Assembly (NCBI RefSeq): GCF_004116625.1
Contig: NZ_NXIE01000002.1
Location: 620,001-684,000, forward strand
Origin: Halarcobacter mediterraneus
Lineage (GTDB): Bacteria > Campylobacterota > Campylobacteria > Campylobacterales > Arcobacteraceae
Length of the DNA: 64,000 nucleotides
Direction of reading: 5' to 3'
Both the position numbers and the translations under genes were made by a program. This document shows positions 1 to 8,070 of this stretch, piece by piece. Each line of letters opens with the position of its first letter. Within the stretch, counting starts at the first letter, position 1. A model generated the notes under the pieces. It did no database searches, was not told where the DNA came from, and saw only the letters and a list, made by a program, of their open reading frames with translations.

Positions 1-797
<797 letters not shown>

Positions 798-829
798 TCA
801 ATAGTTTATAGACATTACGGTCATTTTAA

Positions 830-1420
830 TTACTTTTTACAAATTGAAACCATTGCTGGTCTTAATAGCCTATCTTTAAATTTATAACCTTTTTGAAGTT
901 GTTGAACTATTTGTCCATCTTCATGATCTTCACTATCAACTTGCATTACCGCATCATGAAAATTTGGATCAAATTCACCATCAGTTTCTACTAATGTAAT
1001 ATCATGTTTTTCAAAAGCAGTATAAAAATTCTTAATTGTCAATTCTACACCTTCTTTTAATTTTGATAAAAGCTCTTCAGTAGGCAATTCTTTTGCTGCT
1101 TCTTCAGCAGCAAGAGCCATCTCAAGAGTGTCAATTGGTGTTAATAAATCTTTTGCAAACTTCTCACTTGCATAATCAATTGCTTGATACTTTTCTTTTT
1201 CCAATCTTTTTTTAATATTCTCAAAATCTGCATGAACTCTAAAGTATTTATCTTCACTCTCTTTTAGTTTTCCTTCAAGTTCAGCAACTTTTTCTTCAAG
1301 ACTTAATTCTTTATTTTCATCACAGTTTTGATTCTCTTCAGTAGTTTCTACTGTCTCATTAACTTCCTCTTCTAAAGGAAGTTCTTCTTGTTTTAGTTCT
1401 TCTTTTGTTTCTTCACTCAA
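830..1420 (-). CDS. grpE: GrpE nucleotide exchange factor
   Basis: GrpE releases ADP from DnaK. The 196-residue product has a very acidic Glu-rich N-terminus (about residues 1-45), then a long helical segment (about 45-105) containing the family's ADFENIKKRLEKEK motif, and a C-terminal beta domain with the typical ending LLRPAMVSICKK. Length fits the family. It sits between hrcA (10 bp upstream) and dnaK (74 bp downstream) on the same strand and should be transcribed with both under HrcA control. Confidence 0.96.
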   Translation of the reverse strand: MSEETKEELKQEELPLEEEVNETVETTEENQNCDENKELSLEEKVAELEGKLKESEDKYFRVHADFENIKKRLEKEKYQAIDYASEKFAKDLLTPIDTLEMALAAEEAAKELPTEELLSKLKEGVELTIKNFYTAFEKHDITLVETDGEFDPNFHDAVMQVDSEDHEDGQIVQQLQKGYKFKDRLLRPAMVSICKK

Positions 1421-1430
1421 AGTTTATCTC

Positions 1431-2222
1431 CTAAATCATACTTATTTTATTAAAAAAATATTCGTAGTCTTTAGATAACTCCCCAACTACTAACATTTTA
1501 ATATCATTGTTTTTTATTTTACAATTATGACAAATACCTATATATCCCTCAGGAATAATTTCATCAAAATATAAACCTTCATCAATTGAGTCTAAAATTT
1601 TGCCTTTCAAAAAAGAGTTAATACTTTTTTCATCAAGGTCAAATCTAAGTGCTAAAGAAAAAAAATCTTTAGTATTATAGATATGAAAATTCTTATTTTG
1701 AAGATGTAAACTCACCTTTTCATAAATTTCATAGGCTCCTACCTGCTTTGAAATATTAACAATATGAATAAGTTCTAAACCTCTCATATCTGATAAAAAT
1801 CTATAAAGCATATCTGTATATTTTACAGTTATTGAAAAAGAACTAAACTCAAGAATCATATATCTGTTCTCTACATTTAATATATCTTTTAAAGTATCAG
1901 ATTTCTGTTCTTGCACAAAAACTGTAATGCCTATATGTTTAGAAAGATATTCTATTGCATCTTCATCTACAAAATTGAGTTTAAAATTTAATTTATTAGT
2001 CCAATAAAGCTTTAAAGCTTCAGTTGTAGGAGTTCTCCCACTACTTACATGCTCTTGAGCTAAAAATCCTTCATCCCCTAACTTTTTAAAGTAACCCCTA
2101 ATAGTTGCAGGAGAGTATGCTATGTCATACATTGATTTTAATTGTGTTGAACCTATCGGTTCTAAATGCTCAATATATGCTTTAATTATGGAATGTAATA
2201 AAAACTCTTTTTTGTCAATCAT
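1431..2222 (-). CDS. hrcA: HrcA heat-shock repressor
   Basis: HrcA represses the class I heat-shock genes by binding CIRCE operators. The 263-residue product begins with a winged-helix region (residues about 1-70). This contains the recognisable segments HSIIKAYIEHLEPIGSTQL, YSPATIRGYFKKL and FLAQEHVSSGRTPTTEA, the last being the conserved wing. The rest is the GAF-like and dimerisation part. It is somewhat short for HrcA (often about 340 residues), as in other Campylobacterota. It is the first gene of the operon, and two CIRCE-like dyads flank its own promoter, so autoregulation is expected. Confidence 0.93.
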   Translation of the reverse strand: MIDKKEFLLHSIIKAYIEHLEPIGSTQLKSMYDIAYSPATIRGYFKKLGDEGFLAQEHVSSGRTPTTEALKLYWTNKLNFKLNFVDEDAIEYLSKHIGITVFVQEQKSDTLKDILNVENRYMILEFSSFSITVKYTDMLYRFLSDMRGLELIHIVNISKQVGAYEIYEKVSLHLQNKNFHIYNTKDFFSLALRFDLDEKSINSFLKGKILDSIDEGLYFDEIIPEGYIGICHNCKIKNNDIKMLVVGELSKDYEYFFNKISMI

Positions 2223-2241
2223 TCATATCCTAATTTATTTT

Positions 2242-2268
2242 TTAGCACTTGTTATCTTAAACTGCTAA
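2242..2268 (-). promoter_or_regulatory. CIRCE operator, promoter-proximal copy
   Basis: TTAGCACTT at 2242-2250, nine bases, then AACTGCTAA at 2260-2268. The arms are inverted repeats with one mismatch, and the 9-9-9 geometry matches CIRCE (TTAGCACTC-N9-GAGTGCTAA). It lies between the -10 box of the hrcA promoter (2273-2278) and the hrcA start, where a bound repressor would cover the transcription start. Confidence 0.85.
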
Positions 2269-2272
2269 ATGA

Positions 2273-2301
2273 ATTATACTATATGAGTGAGTAAATGTCA
2301 A
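2273..2301 (-). promoter_or_regulatory. Consensus sigma-70 promoter of hrcA-grpE-dnaK
   Basis: Read on the minus strand there is a perfect TTGACA (plus-strand 2296-2301), a 17-base spacer and a perfect TATAAT (2273-2278), about 50 bases before the hrcA start. An exact -35/-10 match is uncommon in this phylum, where -35 boxes are usually weak. Such a strong promoter needs tight repression, which the flanking CIRCE dyads can supply. Confidence 0.88.
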
Positions 2302-2308
2302 GTTGTTT

Positions 2309-2335
2309 TTAGCAAAAGATTTATAAAAGTGCTAA
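2309..2335 (-). promoter_or_regulatory. Second, degenerate CIRCE-like operator upstream of the -35 box
   Basis: TTAGCAAAA at 2309-2317, nine bases, then AAGTGCTAA at 2327-2335. The right arm is a near-perfect CIRCE half-site and the left arm keeps TTAGCA, with the N9 spacing preserved. It lies just upstream of the -35 box, giving an operator-promoter-operator arrangement. Confidence 0.65.
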
Positions 2336-2406
2336 ATTATTTTTTTGATAGAAATTAATTTTTTTTTTTAAGTTTCATAATATTTTTTATATTATAAACT
2401 ACTTGT

Positions 2407-2430
2407 AATTGTAACTTTAATACAATTTTT
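2407..2430. promoter_or_regulatory. AT-rich dyad in the TRAP leader, followed by a T run
   Basis: AATTGTA (2407-2413), seven-base loop, TACAATT (2421-2427), then more T residues. It could be an operator or a weak terminator-like stem. An 11-base T run lies just upstream at about 2359-2369. Confidence 0.35.
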
Positions 2431-2436
2431 TAACTA

Positions 2437-2481
2437 TTTAGAAAACACTAATAACAACTTTGGATATTAGTACTTTCTAAA
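2437..2481. promoter_or_regulatory. Long imperfect hairpin or operator just before the TAXI receptor gene
   Basis: TTTAGAAA-AC-ACTAATA (2437-2453) faces TATTAGT-AC-TTTCTAAA (2465-2481) across an 11-base loop. This gives 15 paired bases with a symmetric AC/AC internal loop. It ends 22 bases before the ATG at 2504, immediately before the ribosome binding site (CAGGGAG). It could be a regulator's dyad or an mRNA 5' stem controlling translation or stability. Confidence 0.55.
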
Positions 2482-2503
2482 CTAAAAAAATCAGGGAGTA
2501 GAC

Positions 2504-3448
2504 ATGAAAAAATTAGCTAGTGCAGCTTTAGTTGCTGCTTTAACAATCCCAGCATTTTCTGCTGAATTTATTACAATTGGTACAGGAAGTGTTACTGGAA
2601 CTTATTACCCAACTGGTGGAGCAATTTGTAGGTTGGTTAATAAATATAAAAAAGAGACTAAGATTAGATGTTCTGTTGAATCAACTGGTGGTTCTGAATA
2701 CAATATTAATACAATTAAAAACAAAGAATTAGATTTTGGTGTTGCACAATCTGATGTTGTATATAATATGTCAAAAGGGCTAAAAAAATATGAAGGTAAA
2801 GCTGTTGATAAATTAAGATCAGTAATGGCTATTTACCCTGAATTATTTACTTTAGTTACTAGAAAAGAAGCTGGTATTAAAGGTATTCTAGATATAAAAG
2901 GGAAAAAAATAAATGTAGGAAACCCTGGAAGTGGACATGCTTCTACTGCTGATACATTATTTCCTTATTTAGGAATTTCAAAAGATGACTTAAGTTTTGC
3001 AGGAGTTTTAAAAGCAGGAGAATCTCCAGATGCTTTAAGAGACAATAAAGTTGATGGATATTTTTATATGGTTGGTCATCCAACTGCAAATATTAAAGAT
3101 GCCTCAAACTCTGTTGATATAGCAATCACTCCAATAGTTGGACCAGCTGTTGATAAAATGATTAAAGACAATCCTTACTTTGCAAAGGCAAATGTTCCAG
3201 CTGGAATCTATAAAGGTGTTGATAAACCTGTTCCTACTTTTGGTGTTAAAGCTGTATTAGTAACAAGTACAGATGTTAGTGATAAAGCGGTTTATACTTT
3301 AGTAAAAGCTATCTTAGAGAATTTTGAAGACTTTAAAAAACTTCATCCAGCATATTCTAATATTACAAAAAAATCATTACTTGATGGATTAAGTGCTCCT
3401 TTACATGAAGGTGCGAAAAAATATTATAAAGAGGCTGGATTACTATAA
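2504..3448 (+). CDS. TAXI-family TRAP transporter solute receptor
   Basis: Periplasmic substrate-binding protein that delivers an organic anion or amino-acid-like solute to the fused permease encoded next. The 314-residue product has a Sec signal peptide (residues 1-19, cleavage after AFSA) and the TAXI start FITIGTGSVTGTYYPTGGAICRLV. Other family landmarks are VESTGGSEYNINTI, LDFGVAQSDVVY and VNVGNPGSGHASTADTLF-like segments. A good ribosome binding site (GGGAG) supports the start. A stem-loop after the stop probably lets the receptor be made in excess over the permease. The substrate cannot be read from sequence. Confidence 0.93.
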   Translation: MKKLASAALVAALTIPAFSAEFITIGTGSVTGTYYPTGGAICRLVNKYKKETKIRCSVESTGGSEYNINTIKNKELDFGVAQSDVVYNMSKGLKKYEGKAVDKLRSVMAIYPELFTLVTRKEAGIKGILDIKGKKINVGNPGSGHASTADTLFPYLGISKDDLSFAGVLKAGESPDALRDNKVDGYFYMVGHPTANIKDASNSVDIAITPIVGPAVDKMIKDNPYFAKANVPAGIYKGVDKPVPTFGVKAVLVTSTDVSDKAVYTLVKAILENFEDFKKLHPAYSNITKKSLLDGLSAPLHEGAKKYYKEAGLL

Positions 3449-3456
3449 TCTAAACT

Positions 3457-3488
3457 AAACTCAAAGGCATAAGTCTTTGAGTTTTTAA
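3457..3488 (+). terminator. Stem-loop terminator or attenuator after the TAXI receptor gene
   Basis: AAACTCAAAG (3457-3466), eight-base loop, CTTTGAGTTT (3475-3484), then T-rich sequence. A perfect 10-bp stem between receptor and permease genes suggests partial termination. Confidence 0.75.
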
Positions 3489-3552
3489 ATTTAGTTTTAT
3501 TATATATAGTTTACTTCTAAATTACATATAATAAAATTCATAAGGATTTATA

Positions 3553-5643
3553 ATGAAGATTTATGAAGAAAAACCACATACTTTAAATGAACTTGAAAAT
3601 GAACAAGCTGAAGAGTCAAGAAAAGTTTTACATGAACTTGAAGGACAAAGAGTTTTTGGAAGAGAACATTATGAATTTTGGATAATCTCTACTCTTGCTT
3701 TATTATGGTCATTATTTCAATTATACATTGTAATTGAACCAACAAATTCTACAATATCTAGATCTATTCACTTATCTTTTGCTTTAATCTTAGCTTTTAT
3801 GATTTACCCTATGATAAGAAAACCCTACTTTTTAAATAAAATTAGATGGTTTGGATATACTCTTGCTTTAGTTGGTTTATGTACTGCTGGTTATATAGCT
3901 TTCTTTTTTGAAGAGTTAGCACTAAGACCAGGAGATTATACTAATATTGATATTATTGTTGCACTTATAGGTATAATAATTTTACTTGAAGCAGGAAGAA
4001 GAGTTCTTGGACTTGCATTATCTATAATTGCAATTGTTTTTATTGCTTACGACTTATTAGGTCCTTATATGCCTGAACTTATTATACATAAAGGAGCTAG
4101 TTTAAATAAACTAGCTGGTCATATGTTTTTAACAACAGAAGGTATTTTTGGTGTGCCTCTTGGCGTTTCTACTGGTTTTGTATTTCTATTTGTTCTTTTT
4201 GGTTCTTTATTGGATAAAGCTGGAGCCGGAGAGTATTTTATTAATCTTGCATTTGCAATGCTTGGAAAATTTAGAGGAGGTCCTGCAAAAGCCTCAGTTG
4301 TTGCATCAGGTTTCACTGGAATCATGAGTGGTTCTTCTATTGCAAATACTGTTACAACAGGAACTTTTACTATCCCTTTAATGAAACGTACTGGATTCAG
4401 ACCAGAACAAGCAGGAGCTGTAGAAGTTGCTTCTTCTACTAATGGACAATTAATGCCCCCTGTTATGGGAGCTGCTGCTTTTATTATTGCAGAGTTCTTA
4501 GGTCTTGCATATACTGATGTTATTTTTGCTGCATTTATACCTGCTTTTGTTTCTTATTTTGCTTTATTTTATATTGTTCATTTAGAAGCTTTAAAATTGG
4601 GATTAAAAGGGATGGAAGATGAAGATATTCCACCTAAATGGAAAACTTTTGCTCAGGGTATTCACTACTTAGTTCCTATTTTCTTTTTACTTTATACTCT
4701 TATGGTATTAAGAGAAAGCGCTGCAAGTGCTGCTTTTAATGCAATTATGTTGTTAATGCTTTTAATGGTTGTGCAACACCCATTCAGAGCTTTTTTAGCA
4801 AAAGAGAAAATTACAAAAGATATTTTACTTTCTGGTTTTATTGATATTTTAGCAGGGATGATTAGTGGAGCAAAAAATATGATTCCAATTGCAGTAGCGA
4901 CTGCTCTTGCTGGTATTGTAGTAGGAAGTATCACTTTAACTGGCTTAGGTCAGGTATTATTAGATGTGATTGAAACTTTATCAGATGGTAATATTTTTAT
5001 TATTCTTCTTTTAGCAGCTATTATTTCTTTAATTCTTGGTATGGGTTTACCAACAACAGCAAACTATATAGTAATGGCATCTTTAACAGCACCTGTTATT
5101 TTGATTTTGGCTCAAGATAATGGTTTTTTAATTCCTGCTATTGCAGCTCATTTATTTGTATTTTATTTTGGTATCTTAGCAGATGACACCCCACCTGTTG
5201 GACTTGCAGCTTATGCTGCTGCAGGTATTGCCAAAGCTGACCCAATAAAAACAGGTATTCAAGGATTCAAATATGATATAAGAACAGCTATTTTGCCATT
5301 TATGTTCTTTTTTAATCCCGAATTACTTTTAATCTCAGGGGTTGATGCACTTAATCCAGCTGATCCAAAAGGATGGATATGGATTACAAATCCTTTTGAA
5401 ATAGCAATAATATTTTCTACTGCTTTTATTGGAATGATGGCTTTTTCTTGTGCAACTCAAGGTTATTTTATAACAAAAACAAATGTAATTGAAAGATTAG
5501 TTTTCCTATCAATTGTTCCATTTATGTTCTTACCAAAAATTATGGAAGCAAAACTATCTTTACCAAGTCACTATATATCTTATTTAATAGGACTAGCTAT
5601 TTTTGCTTTAATTTATTTTTTCCAAAAAGCTAAATTAAAGTAA
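3553..5643 (+). CDS. TRAP transporter fused permease (DctQ-DctM type, TAXI system)
   Basis: Inner-membrane part of the TRAP transporter, a secondary transporter driven by an ion gradient. The 696-residue product is a fusion. A cytoplasmic N-terminus (about 1-40) is followed by a DctQ-like four-helix part (about 40-150) and a DctM-like large part (about 185-690) with many membrane helices. Landmarks are GFTGIMSGSSIANTVTTGTF, the VEVASSTNGQLMPPVMGAAAF segment, LGMGLPTTANYIVMA and ADDTPPVGLAAYAAAGIA, all typical of the 4TM/12TM fusion family. It follows its receptor gene by 104 bp. Confidence 0.93.
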   Translation: MKIYEEKPHTLNELENEQAEESRKVLHELEGQRVFGREHYEFWIISTLALLWSLFQLYIVIEPTNSTISRSIHLSFALILAFMIYPMIRKPYFLNKIRWFGYTLALVGLCTAGYIAFFFEELALRPGDYTNIDIIVALIGIIILLEAGRRVLGLALSIIAIVFIAYDLLGPYMPELIIHKGASLNKLAGHMFLTTEGIFGVPLGVSTGFVFLFVLFGSLLDKAGAGEYFINLAFAMLGKFRGGPAKASVVASGFTGIMSGSSIANTVTTGTFTIPLMKRTGFRPEQAGAVEVASSTNGQLMPPVMGAAAFIIAEFLGLAYTDVIFAAFIPAFVSYFALFYIVHLEALKLGLKGMEDEDIPPKWKTFAQGIHYLVPIFFLLYTLMVLRESAASAAFNAIMLLMLLMVVQHPFRAFLAKEKITKDILLSGFIDILAGMISGAKNMIPIAVATALAGIVVGSITLTGLGQVLLDVIETLSDGNIFIILLLAAIISLILGMGLPTTANYIVMASLTAPVILILAQDNGFLIPAIAAHLFVFYFGILADDTPPVGLAAYAAAGIAKADPIKTGIQGFKYDIRTAILPFMFFFNPELLLISGVDALNPADPKGWIWITNPFEIAIIFSTAFIGMMAFSCATQGYFITKTNVIERLVFLSIVPFMFLPKIMEAKLSLPSHYISYLIGLAIFALIYFFQKAKLK

Positions 5644-5675
5644 AGAGTACTTCAAAATATGAAGTATCCTTATAA

Positions 5676-5704
5676 ATAAAGTATCCATTTAGGATACTTT
5701 ATTA
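5676..5704 (+). terminator. Stem-loop terminator after the TRAP permease gene
   Basis: ATAAAGTATCC (5676-5686), five-base loop, GGATACTTTAT (5692-5702): an 11-bp perfect stem, AT-rich afterwards but without a long T run. A weaker stem (ACTTC/GAAGT) lies just upstream. Confidence 0.65.
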
Positions 5705-5750
5705 TAATTGATCTATTAATATTTTGCTCTAATATAAAGGAGTTCCTCTT

Positions 5751-6209
5751 ATGAATATACTAATAGTTCACTGTCATCCAGAAAAACAATCTTTTAATGC
5801 ATCTTTAACAAACATTGCTGAAAAAACATTGACAAAACAAGGTCATAGTGTAGAAATATCAGATTTATATGCAATTGATTTTGATCCAGTAGAAAAAGCA
5901 ATACATTATAAAAATAGAGTAAATAACTCTAAATTTGATGTATTATCAGAACAAAGAAATGCATATAAAACAGATACTTTAGCAAAAGATGTTAAAGAAC
6001 AAATAGAAAAAGTCAAAAGATGTGATTTACTAATTTTACAATTTCCATTATGGTGGCATCAACAACCAGCCATGCTTAAAGGGTGGTTTGATAGAGTTTT
6101 TGTTGCAGGTGGCCTTTATACTAGTAAAATGAGATATGATAAAGGATACTTCAAAGGGAAAAAAGCAATCTGTTCTGTTACTTCAGGAGCTCCTTATCAG
6201 ATGAAATAG
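5751..6209 (+). pseudogene. Flavodoxin-fold NAD(P)H oxidoreductase, 3' end lost to an IS remnant
   Basis: The product resembles NAD(P)H:quinone oxidoreductases of the Flavodoxin_2 family (MdaB/KefF/YwrO-like), FAD- or FMN-dependent two-electron reductases in the cytoplasm. Visible are the N-terminal ILIVHCHPEKQSFNASL strand and phosphate loop, LLILQFPLWWHQQPAMLKGW, RVFVAGGLY and the VTSGAP loop. After VTSGAP the frame meets a stop within four codons, and the sequence at once becomes an IS256-family transposase in another frame. Only 152 residues remain of a usual 190-250, so the C-terminal part of the fold is missing. Probably non-functional, though the start region with its AAAGGAG site is intact. 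Confidence 0.82.
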
Positions 6210-6690
6210 AAGAGAGAATAATCTCAATGTATGGCTTAGGATTAAGCTATAGAGATATAATAAAACATATTGAAGAGATATATAGAGTAGAATTATCAAC
6301 TGCAACAATAAGTGCAATTACAGATAAAATTATTGATAAAGTAAAAGCATCGCAAAGTAGACCATTAGAATCTATTTATCCATTTGTTAAGTGGGAGAAT
6401 TTATCTGTTTATTTTAAATATCCACCAGAAATTAGAAAAGTAATTTACACGACTAATATTATTGAGTCTGTTCATAGGCAATTTAGAAAACTTACAGCCT
6501 AGAGCGAACACTAAGTGTGAGAAAAACAAAGGGAGCATTTCCAAATGAAAATTCATTATTAAAATTACTCTATATGGGAATACAAAATGCAAGTGAAAAA
6601 TGGACAATGCCAGTTAGGAACTGGAATCTAACCCTCTCTCAATTAGCTATATTTTTTGAGGGAAGGTTAGATGATTTTTTAGAGGTGTAA
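6209..6690 (+). pseudogene. IS256-family (mutator-type) transposase remnant, internally deleted
   Basis: From about 6209 the frame reads EERIISMYGLGLSYRDI, then STATISAITDKIIDKV and PLESIYP, which matches the middle of IS256-type transposases. It then jumps directly to KWENLSVYFKYPPEIRK and TTNIIESVHRQFRKLT, removing the segment that holds catalytic acidic residues. A further disruption after RKLT (about 26 extra bases, roughly 6497-6522) shifts the frame. It resumes as RKTKGAFPNENSLLKLLY and ends SQLAIFFEGRL-DDFLEV at the stop at 6690. The start of the transposase is also missing. It cannot encode an active enzyme. Confidence 0.85.
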
Positions 6691-6725
6691 ATTAGTTACT
6701 TGACACAGATTTTTGAACGGTCTCT
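6209..6725 (+). mobile_element. IS256-family remnant 1, right end with terminal repeat
   Basis: Contains the transposase remnant and the IS right end after its stop, ending in a terminal-repeat-like sequence (...CTTGACACAGATTTTTGAACGG then TCTC, about 6706-6724). The last 197 bases (6528-6724) are repeated at 8842-9048 with two substitutions and one 10-bp duplication. The left end of the IS is absent. Its 5' boundary coincides with the truncation of the oxidoreductase gene. Confidence 0.82.
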
Positions 6726-6730
6726 TATTT

Positions 6731-7216
6731 TTACTTAATACCTGCTTCAAATTTTAGAGATGTACCATCATAAACTCTTAGGGTATCTTTTAAATCTACA
6801 TCTGTTATAGAAGATACAGAACTAACAGGGATTTTAGGAACAAAAAACTTATATCTCTTCCCATATATTATTTTTGAGCTATTTACAAGGTTATCTGTTT
6901 CCATGATTACGCCATATTTTGTACCTATTTTAACAGTTGGTTCATCGTGTGGCATACCGTGAACTTCTACCCAAACCATATTACCATAGTATTCTTCACC
7001 ATAAACATAAACTTCTTCGCCTTGTGCAAAATTTGTTAACCAATTATACGTTGTATATCTCCCATTAATTAATTTTTCTATATAAGGTCCATAAAATTTG
7101 CCATCTTGAAATAAAATTCCTTCTATTGCAGTTACCTTCCATAAATAACCACTTGCATTTGCATTTAATACTAAAGCAAATGACAAACTAAATAAACTTA
7201 AGATAAACCTTTTCAT
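6731..7216 (-). CDS. Exported protein of unknown function (SH3-like?)
   Basis: A 161-residue protein with a clear Sec signal peptide (MKRFILSLFSLSFALVLNANA, residues 1-21), so periplasmic or outer-envelope. The mature part is rich in Tyr, Gly and Val and predicted mostly beta. The stretches NFAQGEEVYVYGEEYYGNMV and VEVHGMPHDEP resemble bacterial SH3 or SH3b-like sensing modules, but I cannot assign a family. The stop codon lies 7 bases outside the right end of IS remnant 1. It is divergent from the gene at 7328 across a 111-bp region with A-tract repeats. Confidence 0.7.
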   Translation of the reverse strand: MKRFILSLFSLSFALVLNANASGYLWKVTAIEGILFQDGKFYGPYIEKLINGRYTTYNWLTNFAQGEEVYVYGEEYYGNMVWVEVHGMPHDEPTVKIGTKYGVIMETDNLVNSSKIIYGKRYKFFVPKIPVSSVSSITDVDLKDTLRVYDGTSLKFEAGIK

Positions 7217-7270
7217 TTTTTTCCTTTTTATAATAACTCAAATTTTTATTTTTTTCTAACTTAAAAGATT

Positions 7271-7306
7271 ATAAAATAATATAAAATAATATAAAATAAT
7301 ATAAAA
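7271..7306 (+). repeat. Decamer tandem repeat (ATAAAATAAT, about 3.6 copies)
   Basis: Three exact copies of ATAAAATAAT at 7271-7300, then ATAAAA. The 10-base period puts A-tracts on one face of the helix, so intrinsic curvature or an UP-element-like role is plausible between the divergent genes at 7216 and 7328. Confidence 0.85.
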
Positions 7307-7327
7307 ATACTAAATAAGGATATTAAA

Positions 7328-8068
7328 ATGCAAATAGGAACTAATTATAATAGTTATCAAACAATAAATAGTCAAGTTTCAGCAAATAAAAGTGAATCTA
7401 ATGCAAAAGCAGAAGAAACACAAACATTTTCATCACTTATGGATAGTGAAAAAGTTGAAGAGAAAAGCGAGATATTAGAGTATTTAGATAAACACAAAGC
7501 CTTTGATAGTTTAAATGAAGAGGATGCAAAACTATTTAGAGAGCTTTTATCAGATGGTAGTTTAGATGATGAAGATATGAAAAAGTTATCATTTGAACAA
7601 ACAAAAACAATGCATGGGGTTGTCTTAAGAGATTGGTCAGGTAATATGGATTTACCAATAATAGGAGTATTAAAAGGAAAATCTTTTCATTTATTAGCAT
7701 CAGCTACTTATACAGGGGATGATAAGTTTAATAAGGTTTTATATAAAACGATGAATGAAACCGAAGATCCTAGAGTTAGAAGTAATTATTTTAGTATGTT
7801 AGCATTAAATCTATCTCAACTTGCCTCAGGTAAGGAGGCTTTACCTGGATTTCAAGAAGGAGCAAATATTGGAAACTTTGCTGGGTTTGGACCTCATAAT
7901 AAAGATGATGTAAATATCAACTTTGAAGAATTTTTATATAACTATACAGCAAGACTTCAACAAGATATGAATAGTACTAGAGATAATATAGACATATTTA
8001 AACAGTATAAAGAGGTAAGTGATTTTTATACAAAAGTATTAAATAACTATGTTAGCTATAGTGAATAG
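7328..8068 (+). CDS. Protein of unknown function, 246 aa
   Basis: I do not recognise the family. The product is soluble, with no signal peptide or membrane segment. Its N-terminus is polar and probably disordered (about 1-45, rich in Gln, Asn, Ser and Glu). The remainder is folded and mostly helical, with an acidic segment around LNEEDAKLFRELLSDGSLDDEDMKKL. The ATG has an AAGGA site 8 bases upstream and follows the decamer repeat, where its promoter probably lies. The next gene begins two bases after its stop, so the two are probably co-translated. Both lie between the two IS remnants. Confidence 0.75.
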   Translation: MQIGTNYNSYQTINSQVSANKSESNAKAEETQTFSSLMDSEKVEEKSEILEYLDKHKAFDSLNEEDAKLFRELLSDGSLDDEDMKKLSFEQTKTMHGVVLRDWSGNMDLPIIGVLKGKSFHLLASATYTGDDKFNKVLYKTMNETEDPRVRSNYFSMLALNLSQLASGKEALPGFQEGANIGNFAGFGPHNKDDVNINFEEFLYNYTARLQQDMNSTRDNIDIFKQYKEVSDFYTKVLNNYVSYSE

Positions 8069-8070
8069 AA

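Noticed and set aside
4119-4934. Minus-strand open frames opposite the TRAP permease
   Set aside because: Shadow frames of a conserved membrane protein gene with strong coding signal on the plus strand.
6401-6607. Minus-strand open frame over the IS remnant
   Set aside because: It is the complement of transposase sequence and is broken by the same insertion; no start context.
7271-7306. Decamer repeat considered as a CRISPR or iteron array
   Set aside because: Units are 10 bases with no spacers, no cas genes and no replication gene nearby; it is simple tandem repetition.
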